This document shows, one piece after another, positions 41,651 through 50,341 of a DNA stretch of 64,000 nt; within the stretch, counting starts at the first letter, position 1; every line of letters starts with the position of its first letter. Below the pieces are notes generated by a model, which saw nothing but the letters and a program-made list of their open reading frames with translations, was not told where the DNA came from and did not search any database. A program made the position numbers and the translations under genes. Origin of the DNA: Clostridium swellfunianum (GTDB lineage Bacteria; Bacillota; Clostridia; Clostridiales; Clostridiaceae); assembly GCF_023656515.1 (NCBI RefSeq), contig NZ_JAMOFV010000006.1, positions 1,153,354 through 1,217,353 on the forward strand. The letters are read 5' to 3'.

Positions 41651-44329
41651 CTAACTTATTTTAAAAATATTTTTAACTTTTTTAATTGTAATTCTCCCCT
41701 TGCGTTTAAGCACCTGTTTAACAACTACTGGTTTTAAATTTTCAAAAGCAACGCCTTCACCATCATACTTTCTTACAAGTGAAATCGCATCAAATTTACA
41801 TTTTGTCGTACAGGCTCCGCAGCCTACACATAAGTATTCATCTACAACTGTTGCACCACAGCTTAAACAACGCTCAGTTTCTTTCTTAATTTGCTCTTCA
41901 GTAAAGGTACCCCGTAAATCCTTAAAGGTTTCTTTTGCCTTCATTCCATCCTCATGACATGCTTTTTGTCTTGGAAGATTATCATATCCTTCGAATTCAA
42001 TATTTTGTTTATCTAAGGAATGATACTCCTTCCTGTCACGGCCTATTATTAAGCTTTGTCCTGGCTGGACATAACGATGTATAGAAATTGCACCTTCCTT
42101 GCCTGCTGCAATAGCATCGATTGCAAATCTTGGGCCAGTAAAAGCATCGCCGCCGGCAAAAATATCCTTTTCTCCTGTTTGGTAAGTAAAAGAATCTCCT
42201 TTAATCGTATTATTAGGATTTAATTCTATATTACTTCCTTCCAAAAGGTTTCCCCAGTAAATTGACTGGCCAACTGAAAGAAGTATAGTATCTGCCTTTA
42301 CAACAATCGTTTCATTCTCATCATAGCTAGGATTAAACCTTTTATTTTCATCAAATACAGAAATGCACTTTTTAATTTCTATTCCTGTAACTCGTCCACC
42401 CTCTGTAATAATTCTTTTTGGTCCCCAGGAATTATTAATTGCAATTCCTTCTGCTAAGGTTTCCTCAATTTCTTCATCAAGTGCTGGCATTTCCTCACGA
42501 CTTTCAAGGCAGAAGATACTAACACTTTCCCCTCCTACTCTTGCTGCTGTTCTAGCAACGTCTATAGCAACATTACCACCGCCAATGACAACTACATTAC
42601 CTTTAAGCTTCACATCTTCTCCTAAATTAACTCTGCGCAGGAAATCTACTCCTGCAAATACACCTTCAGAGTCTTCGCCTCCAACTCCTATTTTTCTTCC
42701 TGCTTGAGCTCCAATTGCAAGATAAAATGCTTCATAACCTTCAGCCCTTAGATCCTTTAGGCTTACGTCCTTCCCAACTTCAATGCCTGTCTTAAATTCA
42801 ACACCCAACTCTTTTAATATATCAATTTCTGCGTTAACTACATTTTTTTCTAATCTAAAGGATGGGATACCGAGTGTCAGCATACCCCCAAGCACCTTTT
42901 GCTTTTCAAATACCGTTACCTTATAGCCATCTATAGCTAAGAAAAAGGCACAGGAAAGACCTGCTGGCCCAGAGCCTACTATAGCAATTTTTTTGCCATA
43001 CTCGTGTCTCTTTTTAGGTACATAGCGATTTTCTGTATTTAAATCCTGCTCTGCTATAAACTTTTTAATTTCATCTATAGCAATTGGATCATCTATATCT
43101 CCTCTTGTGCAAACTGATTCACACTTTCTTGGACAGATACGTCCGCATACTGCAGGAAGAGGATTATCCTGCTTAATTAGTTCAAGGGCTTCTTTATATC
43201 TTCCTTGAGAAGCTAATTTTATATAACCTTGAATGGCAATGTGAGCAGGACATTCTGTCTTACAAGGGCTGGTTCCAGTTTCAACAACATTTTTTCTATT
43301 AATTCTATAATCTGGATTCCACTTCTCAGGTCCCCACTCTGTATCGCGTGGAGTTTCAATCTTCTTAGCTGCAATCGGTTTTATTGAACATAATTTCTGA
43401 CCTAGTTGAAGAGCATTAACAGGGCAGTTTGCAACACACTCTCCACAGGCAACACATTTATCCTTGTCTACATGAGATACGTAATTTGAACGTACCATAT
43501 CAACATTTTTAAACATGCTAGCAGTTCTTAAAGAAAGACATGAACATCCGCAGCAGTTGCAAATTGCATGGGTTTTTCCTGAGCCATCAAGGTTTGGTAT
43601 CTGGTGCATTAAACCATTTTCTTCTGCTCTTTTAATTATTTCAAAAGCTTCTTTCCTTGTAATCTGACGTCCTCTTCCTGTACGAATATAATACTCAGCA
43701 GCATGACCCATTTGAATACACATATCTTCTGCCAAATGGCCGCAGCCTTCCCCCATTACTTTTCTTGCTGTACGGCAAGAGCAATCGGAAACTGTAAAAA
43801 TATCATTTTCGTTAAGGTATTTAGAAACTTCTTCATAGGAAGCCCTTCTTGTTTCACCATCAATAGCTTGTTCTATTGGAATAACACGCATTAGCCCTAC
43901 ACCTACTGGGAAAGCTCCTGTAGTCTTTGGTCCTCTTACTCTTCCATAAGCTTCAAAGGCTTCTGCAATTTGTGGATATTTGTTAACGTTTTCTACATTG
44001 TTAACCATCATCTCCATTATGCCAGGAACCCAAGTATCAAACCAATAATTATCAACACCATCAATTTTATTTACAAAGCATACCCCAGCAACCGCCAATT
44101 CCCACAAAAGTTTTTCAGTTGCTTCTACAGATTTACCGCATAATGGGGCAAGTTTTTCGGCGGTAGCTTTTTTGCGGATTTCCATGCAAAGTGCAACTTC
44201 TGCCATTTCCTCCGTGACAACTGGTTCTAAAATCATGTATTCTGGATCAGTAGCCTTTATCTCATTTTTCGACCCACGTTTTTTTCTGCTGATATGATTA
44301 GCAAGATCTAATACCTTTTCCTTTACCAT
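41651..44329 (-). CDS. Multidomain Fe-S/FAD/NAD(P) oxidoreductase (GltD-like core)
   Basis: The 892-residue protein has four parts: (1) residues about 1-290, a helical domain with an unusual Cys/His set (SDCSCR, GCGH, MCIQMGH, CNCCGCSC); (2) a ferredoxin motif CVACGECVANCP near 300; (3) a glutamate-synthase small-subunit-like core, with N-terminal Fe-S Cys (CGRICPRKCESVCTR), FAD site GSGPAGLSCAFF and NAD(P) site VVIGGGNVAIDVAR; (4) a C-terminal CLSCG and CVGCGACTTKC cluster pair. It probably couples NAD(P)H to low-potential Fe-S carriers. It sits between hypB (28 bp) and hypA (39 bp). The start is ATG with GGGGGATAAAG; an upstream TTG overlaps that site. Confidence 0.88.
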   Translation of the reverse strand: MVKEKVLDLANHISRKKRGSKNEIKATDPEYMILEPVVTEEMAEVALCMEIRKKATAEKLAPLCGKSVEATEKLLWELAVAGVCFVNKIDGVDNYWFDTWVPGIMEMMVNNVENVNKYPQIAEAFEAYGRVRGPKTTGAFPVGVGLMRVIPIEQAIDGETRRASYEEVSKYLNENDIFTVSDCSCRTARKVMGEGCGHLAEDMCIQMGHAAEYYIRTGRGRQITRKEAFEIIKRAEENGLMHQIPNLDGSGKTHAICNCCGCSCLSLRTASMFKNVDMVRSNYVSHVDKDKCVACGECVANCPVNALQLGQKLCSIKPIAAKKIETPRDTEWGPEKWNPDYRINRKNVVETGTSPCKTECPAHIAIQGYIKLASQGRYKEALELIKQDNPLPAVCGRICPRKCESVCTRGDIDDPIAIDEIKKFIAEQDLNTENRYVPKKRHEYGKKIAIVGSGPAGLSCAFFLAIDGYKVTVFEKQKVLGGMLTLGIPSFRLEKNVVNAEIDILKELGVEFKTGIEVGKDVSLKDLRAEGYEAFYLAIGAQAGRKIGVGGEDSEGVFAGVDFLRRVNLGEDVKLKGNVVVIGGGNVAIDVARTAARVGGESVSIFCLESREEMPALDEEIEETLAEGIAINNSWGPKRIITEGGRVTGIEIKKCISVFDENKRFNPSYDENETIVVKADTILLSVGQSIYWGNLLEGSNIELNPNNTIKGDSFTYQTGEKDIFAGGDAFTGPRFAIDAIAAGKEGAISIHRYVQPGQSLIIGRDRKEYHSLDKQNIEFEGYDNLPRQKACHEDGMKAKETFKDLRGTFTEEQIKKETERCLSCGATVVDEYLCVGCGACTTKCKFDAISLVRKYDGEGVAFENLKPVVVKQVLKRKGRITIKKVKNIFKIS

Positions 44330-44357
44330 GCCTTTATCCCCCAATTTTATATAAATA

Positions 44358-45029
44358 TTAAACTTGATTCCATTTTCTCACTTCTTCTCGAATCCAATCT
44401 GCAAATTTATCTATACCTTCTCCTGTTCTTGCAGATATAGGAATAATTTCAACATTTGGATTTAACTTTTTAACTCGCTCTTTACAGACTTCCAAATCGA
44501 AATCAAAGTGTTCTAAAACATCAATTTTGTTAATTAATAAAACATCAACAATTGAAAACATTAGAGGATATTTAAGTGGCTTATCGTCTCCCTCAGGTAC
44601 ACTTAAAACCATGGCATTTTTTGATGCTCCAGTATCAAATTCTGCTGGGCATACTAAATTACCCACATTTTCCAAAATAGCAAAATCGATATCTTCAGTC
44701 CCTAGTGCTTCCAAGCCTTGTTTAGTCATATCTGCATCAAGATGACACATTCCACCTGTATGTAATTGAATAACTTTAACACCAGTTTTTGAAATAGTAT
44801 GAGCATCAACATCAGAATCAATATCTGCTTCCATAACCCCTATACGCATTTCATTCTTTAGGGTATTAATTGTTTTTGTAAGAGTTGTGGTTTTTCCTGA
44901 ACCAGGAGATGACATTAAATTCAACAAAAATGTCTTATCTTCTTTTAGCCTCTCTCTGAGCACATTTGCCTGGTTATCATTGTCCTCAAAAACACTTTGC
45001 TTAATCTCAAGAATTCTAAAATTGTTCAT
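44358..45029 (-). CDS. hypB: Nickel insertion GTPase HypB
   Basis: This is a 223-residue SIMIBI GTPase. The P-loop is SSPGSGKTT, followed by the metal-site region GGMCHLDADM, switch II ENVGNLVCP and the base motif NKID. The HypB metal Cys and His residues (Cys and His in GGMCHLD; Cys in VCPAEFD) are present, while the N-terminal CCxxC motif of some HypB proteins is absent. It is the first gene of the cluster, divergent from the FadR-type regulator, with an operator-like dyad 113 bp upstream of its ATG. Confidence 0.94.
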   Translation of the reverse strand: MNNFRILEIKQSVFEDNDNQANVLRERLKEDKTFLLNLMSSPGSGKTTTLTKTINTLKNEMRIGVMEADIDSDVDAHTISKTGVKVIQLHTGGMCHLDADMTKQGLEALGTEDIDFAILENVGNLVCPAEFDTGASKNAMVLSVPEGDDKPLKYPLMFSIVDVLLINKIDVLEHFDFDLEVCKERVKKLNPNVEIIPISARTGEGIDKFADWIREEVRKWNQV

Positions 45030-45141
45030 GCTTTCCCCCTATCACTAATATCAAGAATTTTCAGACATAAATAAAAATTTCTATCCTCATTTTACTTACA
45101 TCTAGGTAAAACTTTTATTGGTATTTTTAAATTAATATTTT

Positions 45142-45154
45142 CTGGTCATACCAG
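45142..45154. promoter_or_regulatory. FadR/GntR-type operator 1
   Basis: CTGGTCATACCAG has the TGGT-N3-ACCA dyad typical of FadR-subfamily operators. It lies in the 326-bp intergenic region (45030-45355) on the hypB side. The rest of the region is AT-rich with no ORF. Confidence 0.65.
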
Positions 45155-45317
45155 CATAATTACGTTCTTGATAAAACTTTAACACAGCTTATTATATAAG
45201 TCAATGTTTTCCTTTAACTATAGCAATTATCTACTATTATCAATACTTATCAAAGTTTTAAGTTATTTATATATAGTTGATTTTTGGCTAATATTACAAT
45301 ATAATTATTATTGGTAT

Positions 45318-45330
45318 GTGGCTATACCAG
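45318..45330. promoter_or_regulatory. FadR/GntR-type operator 2
   Basis: GTGGCTATACCAG matches operator 1 at 9 of 13 positions, including TGG and ATACCAG. It lies 25 bp before the regulator's ATG, suggesting autoregulation. Confidence 0.6.
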
Positions 45331-45355
45331 TGTCAGTTTAAAGGAGTGAACATAC

Positions 45356-46060
45356 ATGGAATTTACAAAACTAACTTCACCTTCATTGAAAGACCTATTT
45401 ATACGTGAACTAGAAACTATGATTTTATCTGGAAAACTTCCGATTGGCGAAAAACTTCCTCCTGAAAGAGAGCTTGCTAAATCAATGCAGGTCAGCAGAG
45501 CTGTAGTTAATTCTGGAATCTCTGAATTAGCGCGAAAAGGTTTCTTAACCATCAAACCAAGAATAGGTACATTTGTAGCTGATTATCGTAGAAATGGAAC
45601 TATGGACACCTTAATTTCAATTATGAATTATAACGGAGGAATATTAAGAAAATCAGATATTCGTTCAATAATAGAAATTCGTATTGCATTTGATTCTATG
45701 GCTGTGGAATCATGTATTCCTAAGATTACAGATGATGAAATTGCAATTTTAAAAGGCTATGTAAAACAAATGGATGAAACAAACTCTACTAGAGAGATTT
45801 CCGAATTAGCCTTTAAATTTTATCACGAGCTAGCTTTCCTTTCCGGAAATACCCTTACACCTATGATTTTTTCATCCTTTAAAATCCCTATCCTTTCATT
45901 ATGGGAACGCTTTTGCATATTACACGGTTTGGAATCCTTGCGCAAAAATGCAGCTACTTTATATCACTTTATTGAGCAAAGGGATAAAGAAAAAGCTCTA
46001 GAATGGTTAAAGACTTCTCTTAACGATATAATAGATGGCAGCACACAAATTTACTATTAA
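45356..46060 (+). CDS. FadR-subfamily GntR transcription regulator
   Basis: This 234-residue regulator has an N-terminal winged helix (LPIGEKLPPERELAKSMQVSRAVVNSGISELARKGFL) and an all-helical FCD-like ligand domain with metal-binding-type residues (RIAFDSMAVE, FYHELAFLSGN). FadR-type proteins usually respond to carboxylates or acyl-CoA. It is divergent from the hypB cluster, and the shared region holds two TGG...CCA dyads, so it probably controls that cluster and itself. AAAGGAG precedes the ATG. Confidence 0.88.
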   Translation: MEFTKLTSPSLKDLFIRELETMILSGKLPIGEKLPPERELAKSMQVSRAVVNSGISELARKGFLTIKPRIGTFVADYRRNGTMDTLISIMNYNGGILRKSDIRSIIEIRIAFDSMAVESCIPKITDDEIAILKGYVKQMDETNSTREISELAFKFYHELAFLSGNTLTPMIFSSFKIPILSLWERFCILHGLESLRKNAATLYHFIEQRDKEKALEWLKTSLNDIIDGSTQIYY

Positions 46061-46110
46061 TTTTGCAATTCACTGCATTCTATCATCTATCTTGCTCTTA
46101 CTAAAAAAAC

Positions 46111-46161
46111 AACCTCCTTATGTTTGACTTCTTTTTTAATCTCATCAAACATAAGGAGGTT
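46111..46161. terminator. Bidirectional terminator
   Basis: A 17-bp perfect stem (AACCTCCTTATGTTTGA and complement) with A and T runs lies between the convergent regulator and TSUP genes. Confidence 0.9.
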
Positions 46162-46174
46162 TTAAGTTTATTTA

Positions 46175-47065
46175 TTATATTTCTGCAACTTTTGAAACTT
46201 TAGCTTCTGCATTATTTTTTGCAGAGGCTTTTAACATTGTTATTGAAGTATAAATTACAACTGCAATAACTACCCATCTTAATATATCAAGAGGAAGTGA
46301 TTTTACTACAAGTGCAGCAATTAAAGTCCCTATAGCTCCAGGTATAGCCATTCCTACAGCTGCCTTCCTATTATAAGCCTTTTCCTTTATAAATTTAGCT
46401 GAAGCAGGAGGCATCAAAAATGCACAAGAACCCATCATTATTGGAAAAGCAACCTTAGGTGACATGCCAAGTGCAAATACCAGCGCCATGCATGGTGCAT
46501 ATAGTCCTATTCCAGCTGTCATCAAAGCGCCTAAAATAAAGTTTATAACTACTGCAGCTACAAGCTTTACCCCTGAAAGTCCGATAGCATTTCCGCCTCC
46601 TTGAATCCAACCCATTTTACCAGCAAACATAAACGAGGCTGTTACAAGCAAAGCTATTCCCATAACTAATTGAATTTTTCTTTCTGGCAATTTTGACACT
46701 ATACCCGCACCAATTACAGCTCCTGCTGTAGCCGCCGCCAGCATTAATACAAGTGTGACAGCTTCAACTTCAATAACTTTTATAAATATTATAGCTTGCA
46801 GCAATACTGCAATTGTATTAGCAGCATTCATAGTTCCTGGAATTAATCTATCTTCTGTTTGCTTTGTAAATTTTAGTAGAGCAGTTTGTGGTGCAAAAGC
46901 TCCAATACCAAGCACATCAAAAAAATTAACTCCAAACCCTATTAAGCCTACCTTTGTCCAAGAACAATCTTCAAGTTGATTTCTATGTTTGATAAAATCC
47001 TTAAAAAATAATACCCCATACCCTATTGCTAATATTATAAGCGCTATCCAAATAGCCTTAACCAT
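46175..47065 (-). CDS. TSUP (TauE/SafE) family permease
   Basis: This 296-residue membrane protein has eight or nine helices and the TSUP pattern: GVNFFDVLGIGAFAP in the N-half and the repeated FILGALMTAGIGLYAPCMALV in the C-half. Relatives move sulfite, sulfonates or organic acids. It is the last gene of the hydroxyproline operon, 37 bp behind proC, so transport of hydroxyproline, proline or a linked anion is possible. Substrate not shown by sequence. Confidence 0.86.
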   Translation of the reverse strand: MVKAIWIALIILAIGYGVLFFKDFIKHRNQLEDCSWTKVGLIGFGVNFFDVLGIGAFAPQTALLKFTKQTEDRLIPGTMNAANTIAVLLQAIIFIKVIEVEAVTLVLMLAAATAGAVIGAGIVSKLPERKIQLVMGIALLVTASFMFAGKMGWIQGGGNAIGLSGVKLVAAVVINFILGALMTAGIGLYAPCMALVFALGMSPKVAFPIMMGSCAFLMPPASAKFIKEKAYNRKAAVGMAIPGAIGTLIAALVVKSLPLDILRWVVIAVVIYTSITMLKASAKNNAEAKVSKVAEI

Positions 47066-47102
47066 AAATAAAACACCCCTATTTTATAAATTATTTTTAA
47101 TT

Positions 47103-47909
47103 CTATTTTGACATTTCTTTTGATTTTTCAATGCAACTCTTCATAGCTGATATAACCGCTGTTCTTAATCCTTGTTCCTCAAGCTTAGCAACTGCTTCTA
47201 TAGTTGTTCCACCCGGGGAACATACCATATCCTTAAGAGCTCCTGGATGCATGCCAGTTTCCAGCACCATTTTTCCAGAACCAAGTACAGTCTGTGAAGC
47301 AAATTTATAGGCTTGATTTCTTGGCATCCCTCCTAATACTGCCGCATCTGCCATAGCTTCGATAAACATATATACATAAGCTGGTGCAGAGCCGCTAACT
47401 GCCGTTACAACATCCATTAATCTTTCACTTACAAGTTCTGCTTCACCAAAGCTTTCCAGAATCATCATTATTTCTTTAGTTTCTTCTTTGGATACCATAG
47501 TATTAGGACATGCAGCAGACATACCTTCTCCCACAAGAGCTGGCGTATTAGGCATAACCCTTACAACCTTAACTTTCTTTCCAAAAGCCTCTTCAGTACT
47601 GTTTAAGGATTTTCCAGCAGCTATGGTAACTATTATTATATTTTCTTTTATATAATCTTTAATTTCATTAATCACTATCGGGTATAAATTAGGCTTTATC
47701 GATAACACTAATATATCTGCTTTCTTAGCAACTTCCTTGTTATCCTTCGTTATATTAATACCATATTTTTCAGTAACCGCCTTTAAACTATCTTCATTTA
47801 AATCTGACACTATAATATTTTGTGGCAAAACCAACTCAGCTTTTATAATTCCGCCTATCATGGCCTGCCCCATATTGCCGCTTCCTATAAATCCAATTAT
47901 TTTATCCAA
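47103..47909 (-). CDS. proC: Pyrroline-5-carboxylate reductase
   Basis: This 268-residue NAD(P)H enzyme reduces 1-pyrroline-5-carboxylate to proline. The NAD(P) site IGFIGSGNMGQAMIGG, the RVMPNTPALVGEGMSA loop, SGSAPAYVYMFIEAMADAAVLGG and the final CSPGGTTIEAV motif are all present. TTG at 47909 is chosen because AGGAGG lies 7 bases before it; the ORF is open nine codons further upstream into the dehydratase gene. Placed 14 bp after hypD, it completes the hydroxyproline-to-proline route. Confidence 0.94.
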   Translation of the reverse strand: MDKIIGFIGSGNMGQAMIGGIIKAELVLPQNIIVSDLNEDSLKAVTEKYGINITKDNKEVAKKADILVLSIKPNLYPIVINEIKDYIKENIIIVTIAAGKSLNSTEEAFGKKVKVVRVMPNTPALVGEGMSAACPNTMVSKEETKEIMMILESFGEAELVSERLMDVVTAVSGSAPAYVYMFIEAMADAAVLGGMPRNQAYKFASQTVLGSGKMVLETGMHPGALKDMVCSPGGTTIEAVAKLEEQGLRTAVISAMKSCIEKSKEMSK

Positions 47910-47923
47910 TTTAGCTCCTCCTA

Positions 47924-50299
47924 TTAGCAGCCGCATCCTTCAAAAGACTGCTCTGTTCTTTCGATTATTTCATTTTGAAGTACTCTATCTAAGTTATTGA
48001 AGTAATCACTATAGCCTGCTACACGCACAATTAAATCACTGTATTGGTCTGGATTCTTTTGAGCTTCTATTAGCACTGCCTTATCTATTACATTAAATTG
48101 AATATGATGTCCATCCATCGTAAAATAAGCTCTTACTAAACTAGCCATATTATCAAGGCCATTTTCTCCTTCAACTACTGATGGGGTAAATTTCTGATTT
48201 AGCAGTGTACCTCCAGTCTTTAAGTGATCCATCTTAGCAGCTGATTTAACTACAGCTGTAGGTCCATTTGTATCAGCACCTTTTTCTGGTGATATACCTT
48301 CTGAAAGTGGAGTATGGGCTTTTCTTCCATTTGCACTCGCCCCCATAACTGAACCAAAATAAACGTGGCAGGTAGTTGGAAGCATATTAATTTTATAATA
48401 TCCTCCTCTTGTATTCTTTCTTCCTTCAACTGTGTTATAGTAAGCTTCAAATATTTCTCTCATAATGCTGTCAGCGTAATCATCATCGTTTCCATACTTA
48501 GGAGTCTTATTTTTAACTAGGTTAAATACATCCTCATAACCCTCAAAATTACTAGACATAGCTTCCATAAGCTCAGTCATGGTTATATTTTTCTTGTCAA
48601 AGACCTGATACTTTATAGCTGTAAGACAGTCTGTTATAGTTCCAATACCAACGCCTTGAATGTAATTAGTATTATATCTTGCTCCGCCAGCGTTATAATC
48701 TTTTCCTCTTGATATACAATCATCAGTTACTACTGAAAGGAATGGCACTGGCATCATGGTAGCGTACAATCTCTCAATTACCCTGTTTCCTCTCATTTTT
48801 ATCTCAATAAAGTGATTAATCTGCTTCTTATAAGCCTCAAATAATTGCTCGTAGCTTTCAAACTTAGAAGCATCACCGGTTTCTAGTCCAAGTTTCTTTC
48901 CTGTCATTATATCCACGCCATTGTTTAAGGTTATTTCTAATATCTTAGGTAAATTAAAATAGCCAGTTAGTATATATGCTTCTTTTCCAAAAGCTCCTGT
49001 TTCAACACACCCACTGGTTCCACCGCATCTAGCATCAATTAAGGATTTTCCGGCATTAAGCATCTCTTGAATAACTGCATCTGCATTGAACATGGATGGT
49101 TGTCCCCATCCTTTTCTAGAAATTTCGCAAGCTCTCTTAACAAATTTCTGAGGACTCTTCTTGCTAACTTGCACATTAGAACTTGGTTGAAGCAGTCTCA
49201 TTTCATCAATTACATCTAATAATAAATAGCTTACGTCATTAACTCCATTTAAGCCTTCCGGAGTAACTCCGCCTATATTGATATTTGCAAAATCCGTATA
49301 AGTTCCACTTTCCTTAAGGGTTACTCCAACTTTAGGAGGTGCAGGCTGATTATTAAACTTAACCCAGAAGCATTGCAGCAGTTCTTCAGCATCATCACGT
49401 GTCAAGCTTCCCTCGTCTACTTCCTTTTTATAGAAAGGATACAAGTGCTGATCTAATCTTCCTGGATTATATGCATCCCATGGATTTAATTCTGATATAA
49501 CACAAAGGTGAACAAACCAATACATTTGAAGCGCTTCTCTAAAATTTCTTGGTGCATAAGCTGGAACATGACTGCATACCTCAGAAATTTCAAGTAGTTC
49601 TTGTTTTCTTTGCTCGTCACTTTCTTTCGATGCTAATTCTCTTGCATATTCCGAATATCTCTTACCTAAAGTCATTACGGCATCGCATGCTATATCCATA
49701 GCCTCAAGCTGATGTTTTTTATCAACAGCCTCATCGTCATTATGGTAATCTAAATTCTTTATAGCTTCAGCTATATCTTTTTTAAAATCTACAAAACCTT
49801 TTCGATAGATCTTATCATCGCATACTGTATGTCCAGGTCCTCTTTGCTCCATAAATTCTGTAAAGATACCAGCACCATAGCAATCCTTCCACTCCTGGGT
49901 CATTCTATCCAAAATTTTATGTCTCATAGACCTTAATTCCCAATACGGAATAATAACTTCCTTTTGAACCTTTTTAGCTTCTTCGTCAACCTTGAAAGAT
50001 ATTTTTTCGCGTTTATCCATTATTTCAAAATCTTCTACAGTGTGGCAGCAAAGCTCTGGATAAGTTGGAGTTGCTGCAGGCTCTTCTCCTCTTTCTCCAA
50101 CTATTAATTCCCCATCATTAATACAAAGCTTCTTTTTAGACATTAACTCCTTTAAAGCTATTGCCCTTAATACTGGAGTTGGAACTGCTCCTTCATATTT
50201 TTTATAGACCTCATCGACAATTTTAGCCCTTTCCATTGAGATCCTTGGAACAGCCTTTAAACTTTGATCCCTTAGCTTTTTAACTCTTTCTCTCATCAT
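47924..50299 (-). CDS. hypD: trans-4-hydroxy-L-proline dehydratase (glycyl radical enzyme)
   Basis: This 791-residue glycyl radical enzyme has catalytic Cys near residue 431 in GGTSGCVETGAFGKE, with the Glu two residues later, and the glycyl radical site RVAGYSDYF near residue 762. These motifs, the C/E spacing, the TELNxWDAxxPGRLDQH-type segment (here SELNPWDAYNPGRLDQH) and linkage to proC identify the hydroxyproline dehydratase first described in Clostridioides difficile. It dehydrates hydroxyproline to pyrroline-5-carboxylate without oxygen. GGAGG lies 9 bases before the ATG. This hypD is unrelated to the hydrogenase maturation gene of the same name. Confidence 0.95.
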   Translation of the reverse strand: MMRERVKKLRDQSLKAVPRISMERAKIVDEVYKKYEGAVPTPVLRAIALKELMSKKKLCINDGELIVGERGEEPAATPTYPELCCHTVEDFEIMDKREKISFKVDEEAKKVQKEVIIPYWELRSMRHKILDRMTQEWKDCYGAGIFTEFMEQRGPGHTVCDDKIYRKGFVDFKKDIAEAIKNLDYHNDDEAVDKKHQLEAMDIACDAVMTLGKRYSEYARELASKESDEQRKQELLEISEVCSHVPAYAPRNFREALQMYWFVHLCVISELNPWDAYNPGRLDQHLYPFYKKEVDEGSLTRDDAEELLQCFWVKFNNQPAPPKVGVTLKESGTYTDFANINIGGVTPEGLNGVNDVSYLLLDVIDEMRLLQPSSNVQVSKKSPQKFVKRACEISRKGWGQPSMFNADAVIQEMLNAGKSLIDARCGGTSGCVETGAFGKEAYILTGYFNLPKILEITLNNGVDIMTGKKLGLETGDASKFESYEQLFEAYKKQINHFIEIKMRGNRVIERLYATMMPVPFLSVVTDDCISRGKDYNAGGARYNTNYIQGVGIGTITDCLTAIKYQVFDKKNITMTELMEAMSSNFEGYEDVFNLVKNKTPKYGNDDDYADSIMREIFEAYYNTVEGRKNTRGGYYKINMLPTTCHVYFGSVMGASANGRKAHTPLSEGISPEKGADTNGPTAVVKSAAKMDHLKTGGTLLNQKFTPSVVEGENGLDNMASLVRAYFTMDGHHIQFNVIDKAVLIEAQKNPDQYSDLIVRVAGYSDYFNNLDRVLQNEIIERTEQSFEGCGC

Positions 50300-50341
50300 A
50301 CTTATCAACCTCCATCCTATAATTAAACTAGCAAATACTAG

